Positions 25,135-33,917 of a stretch of DNA of 64,000 bases are shown here, one piece after another (the first letter of the stretch is position 1; each line of letters opens with the position of its first letter). This DNA comes from JADKAV01 sp963704075 (GTDB lineage: Bacteria > Actinomycetota > Actinomycetes > S36-B12 > UBA10799). The notes beneath the pieces are model-generated. The model was not told the origin of the DNA. It searched no databases and saw only the letters and a program-made list of their open reading frames with translations. Where the stretch lies: NCBI GenBank assembly GCA_963704075.1, contig CAVPGV010000007.1:42123-106122 (forward strand). The letters run 5' to 3'. The position numbers and the translations under genes were made by a program.

Positions 25135-26817
25135 GTGAAGATCAACCTGATTCCCGTCACCCTGCGCGGGTACAAGCGCTCCTGGCTACGAAGCGATCTC
25201 ATCGCCGGAGTGACGCTGGCGGCCGTGGCCATCCCCGAGACGATGGGCTACACCAGCATCGCCCAGACTCCGATCGTGACCGGGCTGTACACCGTGATCT
25301 TCCCGACGCTGATGTTCGCCCTGCTCGGGTCCTCACGCCTGCTTGTCGTCGGTGCGGACTCGGCCACCGCCGCGATACTGGCCGCCGGGCTCGCAGGACT
25401 CAGCGTCGCCGGCCTGACCCCCAACTCGCAGGAGTGGCTGGCATACACCTCCTTCATCGCCCTGATCTGTGGTGGGCTCTTGCTGCTGGCCAGAGTGTTC
25501 CGGCTCGGCTTCCTCGGGGACTTCCTCAGCGCCTCGGTGCTGGTGGGCTTCCTCACCGGGGTGGGGGTCCAGGTGTTCACCGGGCAACTGCCGGACATGC
25601 TGGGGATCCCGAAAGGCACAGGGTCGTGGTTCCAGCAGCAATGGGATCTGATCACGAACCTTGGTTCCATACAGTGGCTGACCTTCGCCTTCGCGGCGGG
25701 CACCCTCATCATCATCCAGGGTTTCAAGAGATTCGTCCCGGCCGTTCCGGGCGCGATCATCGCGGTCATCGCGTCGATCATCATCTCGGCGGCCATCGAT
25801 GCGTCGTCCAAAGGGGTCGCCGTGGTGGGCGAGGTGCAGGGCGGATTCCCCCCGATCGGTCTTCCGCAGGGCATCGACCTGTCGACCTTCGGCGCATGCC
25901 TGGGGATCGCCTTCTCGTGCTTCGTGCTGATCATCGCCCAATCGGCGGCCACCTCCCGCAGTTTCGCCATGCGACACGGGCAGAAGGTCGACATCAACCG
26001 CGACATCGTCGGTCTGTCGGGTTCGAACTTCGCCGCCGGGTTGTCCGGCACCTTCGTCGTGAACGGCAGTCCCACGAAGACGCAGATCCTCGACGAGTTG
26101 AAGGGACGCACACAGCTGGCCAACATCACCATGTCGGCGGTGGTGCTGGTCGTGGTCATGTTCCTGACCGGGCTCCTCGCGGACATGCCCAAAGCGGTGC
26201 TCGGGGCCATCGTCTTCCTGATCGGAGTCGACCTGGTGGACATCATGGGCCTGCGCAGGATCTGGGCGCAGCGCCGCGGTGAGGGCATCATCGCGTTGAT
26301 CACTGCGGCTGTCGTGTGCGCCGTCGGGGTGGAGCAGGGCATCGTCCTGGCCATCGTGCTGTCGATCATCTGGCTCATCCAGCGCCAGTACCGTCCCGAC
26401 TCGTTCGTCATGCAGGAGTCCGGCGAGCAAGCCGTGTTCAAGAACGCCTCCCCGGGCACGGAGACGATGCCGGGTCTGATCGTCTTCCGCTACGACTCGG
26501 AGTTGTTCTACGCCAATGCCAACCGGTTCGTGGATGCGGTCCAGGTGGTGTTCACCGAAGCACCGCACCCCGTCCGGTGGCTCGTCCTCGACTGCTCGAG
26601 CGTCACGGATATCGACTACTCGGCGGCGATCAGTGTGCGAGGGCTCATCGACTACGTGCACGCGAACAACGCGCACTTCGGCATCATGGGCGCCGACCCC
26701 TCACTGCTGGGGACGATGCGCACCCTGGGGTTGACCGAGGACTTCACGCAGGACCGGATCTTCCAGGACTTCGACGACGTTATCACGGCGTACCGCGCGG
26801 ACAGCCCCGCCCGGTGA
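25135..26817 (+). CDS. SulP family anion transporter with STAS domain
   Basis: Membrane anion carrier of 560 residues (sulfate, bicarbonate or other anions in the family). The N-terminal half has the SulP signature region VAIPETMGYTSIAQTP...GLY and many hydrophobic segments through about residue 425. A C-terminal cytoplasmic STAS domain follows, with VLDCSSVTDIDYSAA as the conserved phosphorylatable-loop region. The start is GTG 25135. There is no linked carbonic anhydrase or sulfate-assimilation gene, so the substrate is undetermined. The repeats in its promoter suggest dedicated control. Confidence 0.93.
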   Translation: MKINLIPVTLRGYKRSWLRSDLIAGVTLAAVAIPETMGYTSIAQTPIVTGLYTVIFPTLMFALLGSSRLLVVGADSATAAILAAGLAGLSVAGLTPNSQEWLAYTSFIALICGGLLLLARVFRLGFLGDFLSASVLVGFLTGVGVQVFTGQLPDMLGIPKGTGSWFQQQWDLITNLGSIQWLTFAFAAGTLIIIQGFKRFVPAVPGAIIAVIASIIISAAIDASSKGVAVVGEVQGGFPPIGLPQGIDLSTFGACLGIAFSCFVLIIAQSAATSRSFAMRHGQKVDINRDIVGLSGSNFAAGLSGTFVVNGSPTKTQILDELKGRTQLANITMSAVVLVVVMFLTGLLADMPKAVLGAIVFLIGVDLVDIMGLRRIWAQRRGEGIIALITAAVVCAVGVEQGIVLAIVLSIIWLIQRQYRPDSFVMQESGEQAVFKNASPGTETMPGLIVFRYDSELFYANANRFVDAVQVVFTEAPHPVRWLVLDCSSVTDIDYSAAISVRGLIDYVHANNAHFGIMGADPSLLGTMRTLGLTEDFTQDRIFQDFDDVITAYRADSPAR

Positions 26818-26889
26818 CCCGGCCGTTGCGTTAGCCCGCCCTCCCCGGCGATGCGGTAGGTTCTTCCAGGGAGTTGGAGGGGAGGCAAG

Positions 26890-28176
26890 ATGCCGGCGAT
26901 CGTGCTCGTGGGTGCCCAATGGGGCGACGAGGGCAAGGGCAAGGCCACGGACATCCTCGGTGAGCGGGTCGACTACGTCGTGCGCTACCAGGGCGGCAAC
27001 AACGCCGGGCACACCGTGGTCATCGGCGACGAGAAGTACGCCTTGCACCTGCTGCCGTCGGGCATCCTGACGCCCAGTTGTGTCCCGGTCATCGCCAACG
27101 GAGTGGTGATCGACCCGACCGTGCTCGAGCGGGAGATGAAGGGCCTGCAGGACCGCGGGATCAGCACCGACCGTCTCGTGATCAGTTCCAACGCGCACAT
27201 CATCGCTCCCTACCACGTGGAACTCGACAAGGTCACCGAACGGTTCGCCGGGAAGAAGAAGATCGGCACCACCGGCCGTGGAATCGGCCCTGCGTACGGC
27301 GACAAGATCGCCCGCATCGGGATCCGCGTGCAGGACCTGTTCGACGAGGAGGGTCTGCGCGACAAGGTCGCGGGGGCCCTGTACCACCGCAACCAGGTGT
27401 TGCTGAAGATCTTCAACCGTCGCGCGATCGATGTGGACCTCGTGTGCGAGCAGTTGCTGAGTTTCGCGCCCTTGTTCGCCGAACACGTCCAGGACACCGG
27501 CCTGTTGCTCAACGATGCGTTGGACCAGGGCAAGCACATCCTGCTGGAGGGTTCGCAGGGGACGCTGCTGGACGTCGACCACGGGACCTACCCGTTCGTC
27601 ACGTCCTCGAACCCCACGGCCGGCGGTGCCTGTGCGGGCAGTGGCATCGGCCCCACCCGGATCTCGCGGGTCCTGGGGATCCTGAAGGCCTACACGACGC
27701 GGGTTGGCGCCGGGCCCTTCCCGACGGAGTTGTTCGACGACGACGGCGAGCGGTTGCGCTCGGTCGGAGGCGAGGTCGGGGTCACCACGGGACGCGACCG
27801 CCGCTGCGGATGGTTCGACGGACCGATCGCTCGCAACGCCAGCCGGATCAACGGGCTGACCGACATCTTCTTGACCAAGCTCGACGTGCTCACCGGATGG
27901 GACCGTATCCCCGTGTGCGTGGCCTACGAGGTGGACGGGCAGCGATTCGACGACATCCCGATGAACCAGCGCGACTTCGCCATCGCGACGCCGGTCTACG
28001 AGTATCTGCCGGGGTGGACGCAGGACATCAGCGCCGCCCGGGAGTTCGCGGACCTGCCGCCGAACGCTCAGGCCTACGTGCGGTTCCTCGAAGAACAGGC
28101 GCAGTGCCGCATCTCCGCGATCGGGGTCGGCCAGGACCGGGCCGAGACCATCGTCCTGCACGACCTGGTGGACTGA
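26890..28176 (+). CDS. purA: Adenylosuccinate synthase
   Basis: Converts IMP, aspartate and GTP to adenylosuccinate, the first committed step to AMP. It has 428 residues, with the N-terminal P-loop GDEGKGK and the general acid His in NAGHTVV. IMP and GTP contact segments TTGRGIGPAY and GSQGTLLDVDHGTYPFVTSSNP follow, with the C-terminal TGRDRRCGWFD. ATG 26890 is preceded by a strong ribosome-binding site (GGAGGGGAGG), unlike the leaderless purD that follows. It begins the purine region of this window. Confidence 0.98.
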   Translation: MPAIVLVGAQWGDEGKGKATDILGERVDYVVRYQGGNNAGHTVVIGDEKYALHLLPSGILTPSCVPVIANGVVIDPTVLEREMKGLQDRGISTDRLVISSNAHIIAPYHVELDKVTERFAGKKKIGTTGRGIGPAYGDKIARIGIRVQDLFDEEGLRDKVAGALYHRNQVLLKIFNRRAIDVDLVCEQLLSFAPLFAEHVQDTGLLLNDALDQGKHILLEGSQGTLLDVDHGTYPFVTSSNPTAGGACAGSGIGPTRISRVLGILKAYTTRVGAGPFPTELFDDDGERLRSVGGEVGVTTGRDRRCGWFDGPIARNASRINGLTDIFLTKLDVLTGWDRIPVCVAYEVDGQRFDDIPMNQRDFAIATPVYEYLPGWTQDISAAREFADLPPNAQAYVRFLEEQAQCRISAIGVGQDRAETIVLHDLVD

Positions 28177-28237
28177 ACCACTCGGGCGGCACGCCCCGAA
28201 TCGACCCATCCCCGGCAGGTCACCGGACGCCCGCGCC

Positions 28238-28243
28238 TACCCT
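28238..28243 (+). promoter_or_regulatory. -10 hexamer TACCCT for purD
   Basis: TACCCT ends seven bases before GTG 28251. The intervening GGAGAGC could also act as a ribosome-binding site if purD is transcribed with purA. Confidence 0.4.
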
Positions 28244-28250
28244 GGAGAGC

Positions 28251-29480
28251 GTGCGCGTATTGGTCGTAGGTTCCGGAGCCCGTGAACATGCCCTGGTGAC
28301 ATCGCTGCTCGCCGATCCGGCGGTCAGCAAGGTAGTGGCCGCGCCGGGTAACGCCGGTATGGCTCAGCAGATCGAGACCCAACCGGTGGACGTGTCCGAC
28401 CCGGCAGCGGTCGCGGCCCTGGGCCGCGGGTTCGACCTCGTCGTGATCGGCCCGGAGGTGCCACTGGTCGCTGGGGCGGTGGACGCCTGCCGGGAGGCCG
28501 GCATTCTCGCTTTCGGGCCGACCGCAGCAGCGGCACAACTGGAAGGAAGCAAGGACTTCGCCAAGCAGGTCATGGTCGCGGCGGGCATCCCGACCGCGGA
28601 ATCCCAGACGGTGTCCGACCCCGACGAATTGCACGGCGCCCTCGACCGTTTCGGCGCTCCCTACGTGGTCAAGGACGACGGCCTGGCCGCCGGCAAAGGG
28701 GTGGTGGTCACCGACGACCGCGAGGCGGCGCTGGCCCACGGCCGAGCATGTCTGGCAGACGGCGGCCGCGTCGTCGTGGAGGAGTACCTCGACGGACCCG
28801 AGGCGAGTGTCTTCTGCATCTGCGACGGCACAACCGTGGTCCCACTGCTTCCGGCACAGGATTTCAAGCGGGTGGGTGACGGCGACACCGGTCCGAACAC
28901 CGGCGGCATGGGCGCCTACTGCCCGCTGCCCTGGGCCGATCCGGATCTCGCCGAGTGGACCGTCGAGCATGTCGCCCAGCCGGCCCTGGACGAGATGGCT
29001 CGGCGCGGAACCGCCTATCAAGGCGTCCTCTACGTGGGCCTGGCGCTGACGGGCAAGGGGCCGCGGGTGGTGGAATTCAACGCCCGGTTCGGTGACCCGG
29101 AGACCCAGGCGGTGCTGGCGCTGCTCGAGACGCCGTTGGGCGGGCTGCTGTCCGCGGCCGCCGCCGGGGACCTGGCCGACGTGCCGCCCCTGCGGTGGCG
29201 CGACGGGGCCGCGGTGACGGTGGTGCTCGCTGCCGCCGGATATCCGCAATCCCCGCGCACCGGGGACGTGATCCGCGGCGCCGACGCCCCCGGCGTCCTC
29301 CACGCAGGCACCGCGATGCGCGACGGGGAACTCGTGTCGTCCGGGGGGCGGGTCGTGAACGTCGTGGCCACCGGCGACACGCTGGCCGAAGCCCGAGAGA
29401 AGGCCTACGCCACCTTACGAACGATCGAACTCGCCGACAGCCACTACCGCACCGACATCGCCCTGGAGGCCAGCCGATGA
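28251..29480 (+). CDS. purD: Phosphoribosylamine--glycine ligase
   Basis: ATP-grasp enzyme that joins phosphoribosylamine and glycine to GAR, step 2 of purine synthesis. It has 409 residues. The N-terminal VLVVGSGAREHAL, GPEVPLVAG, the ATP-grasp segment VVKDDGLAAGKGV, NTGGMGAYCP and the metal site EFNARFGDPETQ are all present. The start is GTG 28251. The stop overlaps the purB start as ATGA, indicating co-translation. Confidence 0.97.
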   Translation: MRVLVVGSGAREHALVTSLLADPAVSKVVAAPGNAGMAQQIETQPVDVSDPAAVAALGRGFDLVVIGPEVPLVAGAVDACREAGILAFGPTAAAAQLEGSKDFAKQVMVAAGIPTAESQTVSDPDELHGALDRFGAPYVVKDDGLAAGKGVVVTDDREAALAHGRACLADGGRVVVEEYLDGPEASVFCICDGTTVVPLLPAQDFKRVGDGDTGPNTGGMGAYCPLPWADPDLAEWTVEHVAQPALDEMARRGTAYQGVLYVGLALTGKGPRVVEFNARFGDPETQAVLALLETPLGGLLSAAAAGDLADVPPLRWRDGAAVTVVLAAAGYPQSPRTGDVIRGADAPGVLHAGTAMRDGELVSSGGRVVNVVATGDTLAEAREKAYATLRTIELADSHYRTDIALEASR

Positions 29481-30889
29481 TTCCCAACGTGCTCGCCACC
29501 CGCTACGCGAGCCCGCAGATGACCGACATCTGGTCGGCCCGGAACAAGATCGTCGCCGAGCGCCACCTGTGGCTCGCCGTTCTCCGGGCGCAGGCCGACC
29601 TCGGTGTGGACGTGCCGGACGGCGTGCTCGACGACTACCGCGCCGTCGTCGACCAGGTCGACCTCGAATCCATCGCGCAGCGCGAGCGGATCACCCGCCA
29701 CGACGTGAAGGCGCGCATCGACGAGTTCAGTGCATTGGCCGGTCACGAACACATCCACAAGGGCCTGACCAGCCGCGACCTGACCGAGAACGTCGAGCAG
29801 ATGCAGGTCCGGCAGTCCCTGCTGCTGGTCCGCGACAAGACCGTGGCGCTACTGGCCCGGCTGGCGCGGCTCGCTGCTGAGCACCAGGATCTGGCACTGA
29901 CGGGCAGGTCGCACAACGTGGCCGCCCAGACCACAACGCTGGGCAAACGTTTCGCCAGTGCTGCCGACGAGATGCTGGTCGGGTACGAACGGCTGCGTCA
30001 CCTGATCGCCGACTATCCCCTGCGCGGGATCAAGGGGCCGGTGGGCACCGCCCAGGACATGCTGGACCTGCTCGACAGCGAGGACGCACTGGCCGAGCTC
30101 GAACGGAGGGTCGCGGGTCACCTGGGCTTCGAACGGGTGCTCACTTCCGTGGGGCAGATCTACCCGAGGTCGCTGGACCACGACGTGGTCGGTGCGCTGG
30201 TCCAACTGGCAGCGGCGCCCTCCAGTCTGGCGACCACGATCCGGCTGATGGCCGGCCACGACCTGGTGACCGAGGGGTTCCAGGCCGGGCAGGTCGGATC
30301 GAGTGCCATGCCCCACAAGATGAATACCCGGTCGTGCGAGCGGGTCAACGGATTCATGGTGCTGCTGCGCGGGTATCAGACGATGGCCGCGGACCTCGCC
30401 GGGTCGCAATGGAACGAGGGCGACGTGTACTGCTCGGTCGTGCGGCGCGTCGTCCTGCCCGACGCGTTCTTCGCGTTCGACGGGATGCTCGAGACAATGC
30501 TGACAGTCCTCGACGAATTCGGGGTCTTCGAGGCGGTCGTGCAGCGGGAACTGGACAAGTACCTGCCGTTCCTCGCGACGACGAAGATCCTCATGGCTGC
30601 TGTGCGTGCCGGGGTCGGGCGGGAGACCGCTCACGAGGTGATCAAGGAGAATGCGGTGGCCGCTGCTCTGGACATGCGCCGGACCGGCTCCGATCCCGCA
30701 GTGCTGCAGCGTCTGGCCGACGACCCGAGGCTACCCTTGGACGCCGACGAACTGGCCGCTCTCATGGCCGATCCACTGCAGTTCACCGGGGCGGCGGCTT
30801 CGCAGGTGCGAGACGTCGCTCGTCGGGTTGGCGAGTTGGTCGGTGAGTATCCGCAGGCCGCGGCCTACGTGCCAGGCGCGATCCTGTAG
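29477..30889 (+). CDS. purB: Adenylosuccinate lyase
   Basis: Homotetrameric lyase of the fumarase/aspartase superfamily that releases fumarate from SAICAR and from adenylosuccinate. It has 470 residues. The signature GSSAMPHKMN (about 275-284) carries the mobile loop with catalytic Ser, TSRDLTEN and the His-containing GRSHNVAAQTT are also present, and the length is normal. ATG 29477 overlaps the purD stop. The 3' end overlaps the convergent PAP2 gene by 25 bases. Confidence 0.97.
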   Translation: MIPNVLATRYASPQMTDIWSARNKIVAERHLWLAVLRAQADLGVDVPDGVLDDYRAVVDQVDLESIAQRERITRHDVKARIDEFSALAGHEHIHKGLTSRDLTENVEQMQVRQSLLLVRDKTVALLARLARLAAEHQDLALTGRSHNVAAQTTTLGKRFASAADEMLVGYERLRHLIADYPLRGIKGPVGTAQDMLDLLDSEDALAELERRVAGHLGFERVLTSVGQIYPRSLDHDVVGALVQLAAAPSSLATTIRLMAGHDLVTEGFQAGQVGSSAMPHKMNTRSCERVNGFMVLLRGYQTMAADLAGSQWNEGDVYCSVVRRVVLPDAFFAFDGMLETMLTVLDEFGVFEAVVQRELDKYLPFLATTKILMAAVRAGVGRETAHEVIKENAVAAALDMRRTGSDPAVLQRLADDPRLPLDADELAALMADPLQFTGAAASQVRDVARRVGELVGEYPQAAAYVPGAIL

Positions 30890-31479
30890 CGCCGCCACAG
30901 CAGCAGCGACGCCATGGTGAGCACCCACGCGCTCGCGTACAGCCAGCCAGCCAGGACGTCCGTGGGCCAGTGCACGCCGAAGACGACGCGGCTGGGGCCC
31001 ATCAACACGCCGAAGAGGATCAGTGCGGTGCCCACGATCCGGTTCCACGGCCCGCGCAGCAAGAACCACGCCACCACCCCGAACACCAGCCACCCGTAGA
31101 TCCCGGCCATGGCATGGCCGCTGGGGAACGAAGGGCTCGTCAGTGCCTCGAACGGATCGGGCCATACTGGGCGTTGTCGATCGACGGTGCGTTTGACCAC
31201 TTGTGAGATGAGCAAACCGCCGAGTCCGCAGGACGCCACCCACAGCGCCCACCACCGGTGGTTGCGCAGCAGGGCGAGCACTACGACCACGGTGATCGGG
31301 AATAGAACCGCTCCACTGCCCATCAGGGCGAAGACGCGGGCCAGGGAGACGGCCCAGAGGTTGTTCATCGCCCAGGTATGAAGCGGGTCAGAGATGGCGG
31401 TGTCGATCGCGGGCGGCCCGGCCGCGTTCGCTACCACCGCTGTCAGTATGACCGCGGCAGCCCACAGCGCGGCCGCCAC
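30865..31479 (-). CDS. PAP2 superfamily membrane phosphatase
   Basis: Integral membrane phosphatase of 204 residues, probably acting on lipid phosphates such as undecaprenyl pyrophosphate or phosphatidic acid. The three-part active site is complete: KRTVDRQRPVW (K-x6-RP), FPSGHA (PSGH) and SRVVFGVHWPTD (SR-x5-H-x3-D). About six hydrophobic segments are seen. The start is GTG 31479; no convincing ribosome-binding site or TANNNT spacing is seen, so the start is less certain. It overlaps the purB 3' end tail to tail. Confidence 0.88.
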   Translation of the reverse strand: MAAALWAAAVILTAVVANAAGPPAIDTAISDPLHTWAMNNLWAVSLARVFALMGSGAVLFPITVVVVLALLRNHRWWALWVASCGLGGLLISQVVKRTVDRQRPVWPDPFEALTSPSFPSGHAMAGIYGWLVFGVVAWFLLRGPWNRIVGTALILFGVLMGPSRVVFGVHWPTDVLAGWLYASAWVLTMASLLLWRRYRIAPGT

Positions 31480-31581
31480 GCCGGCTAGTAGGGGGACCCG
31501 GATCTGTTGAGTGTCTATGCCGCCAAGCCTGCCAGCCGCGCCTGGTCAGCGTCCAACACCGGGCTTAGCTCCTCTTGCCTC

Positions 31582-31640
31582 GGCGCAGGCGCTGGAGTTG
31601 GGTACAGACGTTGGAGAAACGCACAAAACGGTGGAGTTAC
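31582..31640 (+). repeat. Tandem 19-base repeat family, second copy
   Basis: GGCGCAGGCGCTGGA (31582-31596) and GGTACAGACGTTGGA (31601-31615) repeat with a 19-base period. Together with the following GAAACGCACAAAACGGTGG they align with 23089-23142 with about 85 percent identity over the core. Confidence 0.6.
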
Positions 31641-31746
31641 ACGGGCCGCGGATCTCCACCGCCTGGACCGATCTCCCACGTCCTACCCCACTCTCACGCC
31701 CGGTGCGCCCCCTACTGAACCGACCCGAACCCGCAGCACTCCCCTT

Positions 31747-31798
31747 CTATGACCTCGCATTGGGCGGTCGCGCTATGACCTCGCATTGGGCGGTCGCG
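31747..31798 (+). repeat. Perfect 26-base tandem duplication
   Basis: The 26-base unit that starts CTATGACCTCGC and ends GGTCGCG occurs twice without mismatch (31747-31772 and 31773-31798), about 240 bases upstream of purC. Confidence 0.9.
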
Positions 31799-32022
31799 CC
31801 GTTCAAATCCACAGTGAGGTCGAGGTGAGCAACAACCTCAGCAAGTGCTCGGACCAGCACTTCACGCATCAGCAGGTGACCGCCAGACGATCGAAGCTCC
31901 CCGGATTTCTCAATCTCAATCAATGGCAGCCCAGAGCCCTCGGGATCCGACGAACCGGCCGATGGCCGAGGCCCCCGCACCTCCGGAAGCCGGTCAGATT
32001 CGGGGCCCACCGCCGGCCCCGC

Positions 32023-32028
32023 TAGCGT
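32023..32028 (+). promoter_or_regulatory. -10 hexamer TAGCGT for purC
   Basis: TAGCGT ends six bases before GTG 32035. Confidence 0.45.
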
Positions 32029-32034
32029 GGGACG

Positions 32035-32910
32035 GTGGCAGCAGATCCGATCCCGGGCTGGACCCACGTCTACTCCGGGAAAGTCCGTGACCTTTACGCC
32101 GACGACGGGCGGCTGCTGTTCGTCGCCTCCGACCGCATCAGTGCCTACGACTGGGTCCTGCCGACCCCGATCCCCGACAAGGGCCGCATCCTGACGGCGA
32201 TGTCGTTGTGGTGGTTCGAGCGGCTCGCCGCCATCGTCGACAACCACGTGATCAGCACCGACGTGCCCCCGCAGGTCGCCGGGCGTGCTGTGGTGTGCGA
32301 ACGGCTGCAGATGCTGCCGGTCGAGTGTGTCGTGCGCGGTTACCTCAGCGGTTCGGGGTGGGTCGACTACCAGGCCGACGGCGCCGTGTGCGGGGTGGAA
32401 CTGCCCAGCGGCCTGCAGGAGTCGCAGCGTCTTCCCGAGCCGATCTTCACGCCCGCCACCAAAGCGGCGATCGGTGATCACGACCAGAACATCGACTTCG
32501 GCTCGGTGGTGGATCTGGTCGGCGAGGCCGTTGCTGAGCGCCTGCGTGATCTGTCGCTGCAGATCTACAGGTTCGCGCACGAGGTCGCAGCCAACAGGGG
32601 GCTGATCCTGGCGGATACCAAGTTCGAGTTCGGGGTTCGCGGCGACGGTCGGATCGTGCTGGCCGACGAGGTGCTCACGCCGGATTCCTCGCGCTACTGG
32701 GATGTGTCTTCGTGGCGTCCCGGTGTCGCCCCGCCCAGTTTCGACAAACAATTCGTGAGGGACTGGCTACGGCTGGATTCGGGGTGGGATCACACCTCGG
32801 AGCAGTCACCGCCCGCGCTGCCCGAGGACGTGGTGCGGCAGACCCGCGGCAAGTATGTGCAAGCGTTCGAGATACTCACGGGGCAGACGTTCGAGGGGGA
32901 GCAGCGATGA
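32035..32910 (+). CDS. purC: Phosphoribosylaminoimidazole-succinocarboxamide synthase
   Basis: Condenses CAIR with aspartate and ATP to SAICAR. It has 291 residues. SGKVRDLY (ATP-binding), ASDRISAYDWVL, VVRGYLSGSGW, LADTKFEFG and LADEVLTPDSSRYW are diagnostic. The start is GTG 32035 with TAGCGT at the leaderless spacing. The stop overlaps the galE-type start (ATGA), coupling a purine gene to a sugar-nucleotide epimerase. Confidence 0.97.
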   Translation: MAADPIPGWTHVYSGKVRDLYADDGRLLFVASDRISAYDWVLPTPIPDKGRILTAMSLWWFERLAAIVDNHVISTDVPPQVAGRAVVCERLQMLPVECVVRGYLSGSGWVDYQADGAVCGVELPSGLQESQRLPEPIFTPATKAAIGDHDQNIDFGSVVDLVGEAVAERLRDLSLQIYRFAHEVAANRGLILADTKFEFGVRGDGRIVLADEVLTPDSSRYWDVSSWRPGVAPPSFDKQFVRDWLRLDSGWDHTSEQSPPALPEDVVRQTRGKYVQAFEILTGQTFEGEQR

Positions 32911-33878
32911 CGACGTGGATGCTGACCGGAGGGGCCGGCTACATCGGTGCCCACGTGCTGCGGGCGCTGCAGGCCAGCGGCCGCGACGTCGTGGTCCTTG
33001 ACGACCTTTCCACCGGGGTGGCGGCCAAAGTGCCCGACGGGGTGCCGCTGCTGAGGGCCAGTGTCGGGGACCGGGTGACGGTCGGCGCGGCGTTGCGCGA
33101 CTTCGACGTGACCGGAGTTGTCCACCTGGCGGCCAAGAAGGCGGTCGGAGAGTCCGTGGAGCAGCCCGAGTTCTACTACCGCGAGAACGTCGACGGGATG
33201 TTGTCGCTGCTGGAGGCCATGGCGGATGCGGGCACCTCAGCCTTGGTCTACTCCTCCTCGGCGGCGGTGTACGGGAACCCCAGCGAGGAGTTCGTCTCCG
33301 AGGATGCACCGCTGATCCCCGAGTCCCCGTACGGCCAGACCAAAGTGATCGGCGAGTGGATGACCCGCAACAGCGCCGTCAACCGGGACCTGTCCTGGAC
33401 GGCCTTGCGCTACTTCAACGTCGCGGGGGCGGCGAGTCCGGACCTCGGCGACACCAGTGTGTTCAACCTGATCCCCATGGTCTTCCGTGCCCTGGCTCAG
33501 GGTCGCCGGCCGCAGGTCTTCGGCGACGACTATCCGACGTCGGACGGCTCGTGCATCCGCGACTACATCCACGTGGCTGACCTCGCCGACGCGCATGTTG
33601 CGGCGGCGGCGGCATGTGAACGGCCCGGGGTCGGCGAGGCCTACAACGTCGGCCGGGGACGAGGCGTGTCCGTCTTCGAAGTGATGACGATGGTCAGCGA
33701 GGTCGTGGGTTTCGACATCGACGCCGAGGTGGGTGCCCGGCGAGCCGGTGATCCCGCGCAGTTGGTGGCGCTCGCGGACAAGATCAACAACGACCTGGGA
33801 TGGTCGGCCAGATACGACCTGCGGGAGATGGTGACCAGCGCCTGGGCGGCCTGGAACCAGCCCGAGCGGACTCCGTGA
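32907..33878 (+). CDS. galE: UDP-glucose 4-epimerase
   Basis: NAD-dependent extended SDR of 323 residues, predicted to interconvert UDP-glucose and UDP-galactose. The motif GGAGYIG is at residues 8-14, the catalytic Ser-Tyr-Lys is in YSSSAAVYG and SPYGQTK, and GalE-type IRDYIHVADLADAH is present. ATG 32907 overlaps the purC stop. The substrate could also be another UDP-hexose. No other exopolysaccharide or galactose genes flank it. Confidence 0.9.
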   Translation: MTTWMLTGGAGYIGAHVLRALQASGRDVVVLDDLSTGVAAKVPDGVPLLRASVGDRVTVGAALRDFDVTGVVHLAAKKAVGESVEQPEFYYRENVDGMLSLLEAMADAGTSALVYSSSAAVYGNPSEEFVSEDAPLIPESPYGQTKVIGEWMTRNSAVNRDLSWTALRYFNVAGAASPDLGDTSVFNLIPMVFRALAQGRRPQVFGDDYPTSDGSCIRDYIHVADLADAHVAAAAACERPGVGEAYNVGRGRGVSVFEVMTMVSEVVGFDIDAEVGARRAGDPAQLVALADKINNDLGWSARYDLREMVTSAWAAWNQPERTP

Positions 33879-33904
33879 ACCGGCTACACCTCGTCGCGAG
33901 TTCG

Positions 33905-33910
33905 TAGACT
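33905..33910 (+). promoter_or_regulatory. -10 hexamer TAGACT for the DUF2252 gene
   Basis: TAGACT ends seven bases before ATG 33918. Confidence 0.45.
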
Positions 33911-33917
33911 CGGCACC

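Larger units (their letters stand above)
31480..32022. other. Long non-coding interval upstream of purC
   Basis: No credible gene is seen in 543 bases. The interval contains the second copy of the 19-base tandem family and a perfect 26-base tandem duplication, listed separately. Otherwise it shows no clear hairpin or coding bias. Confidence 0.55.
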
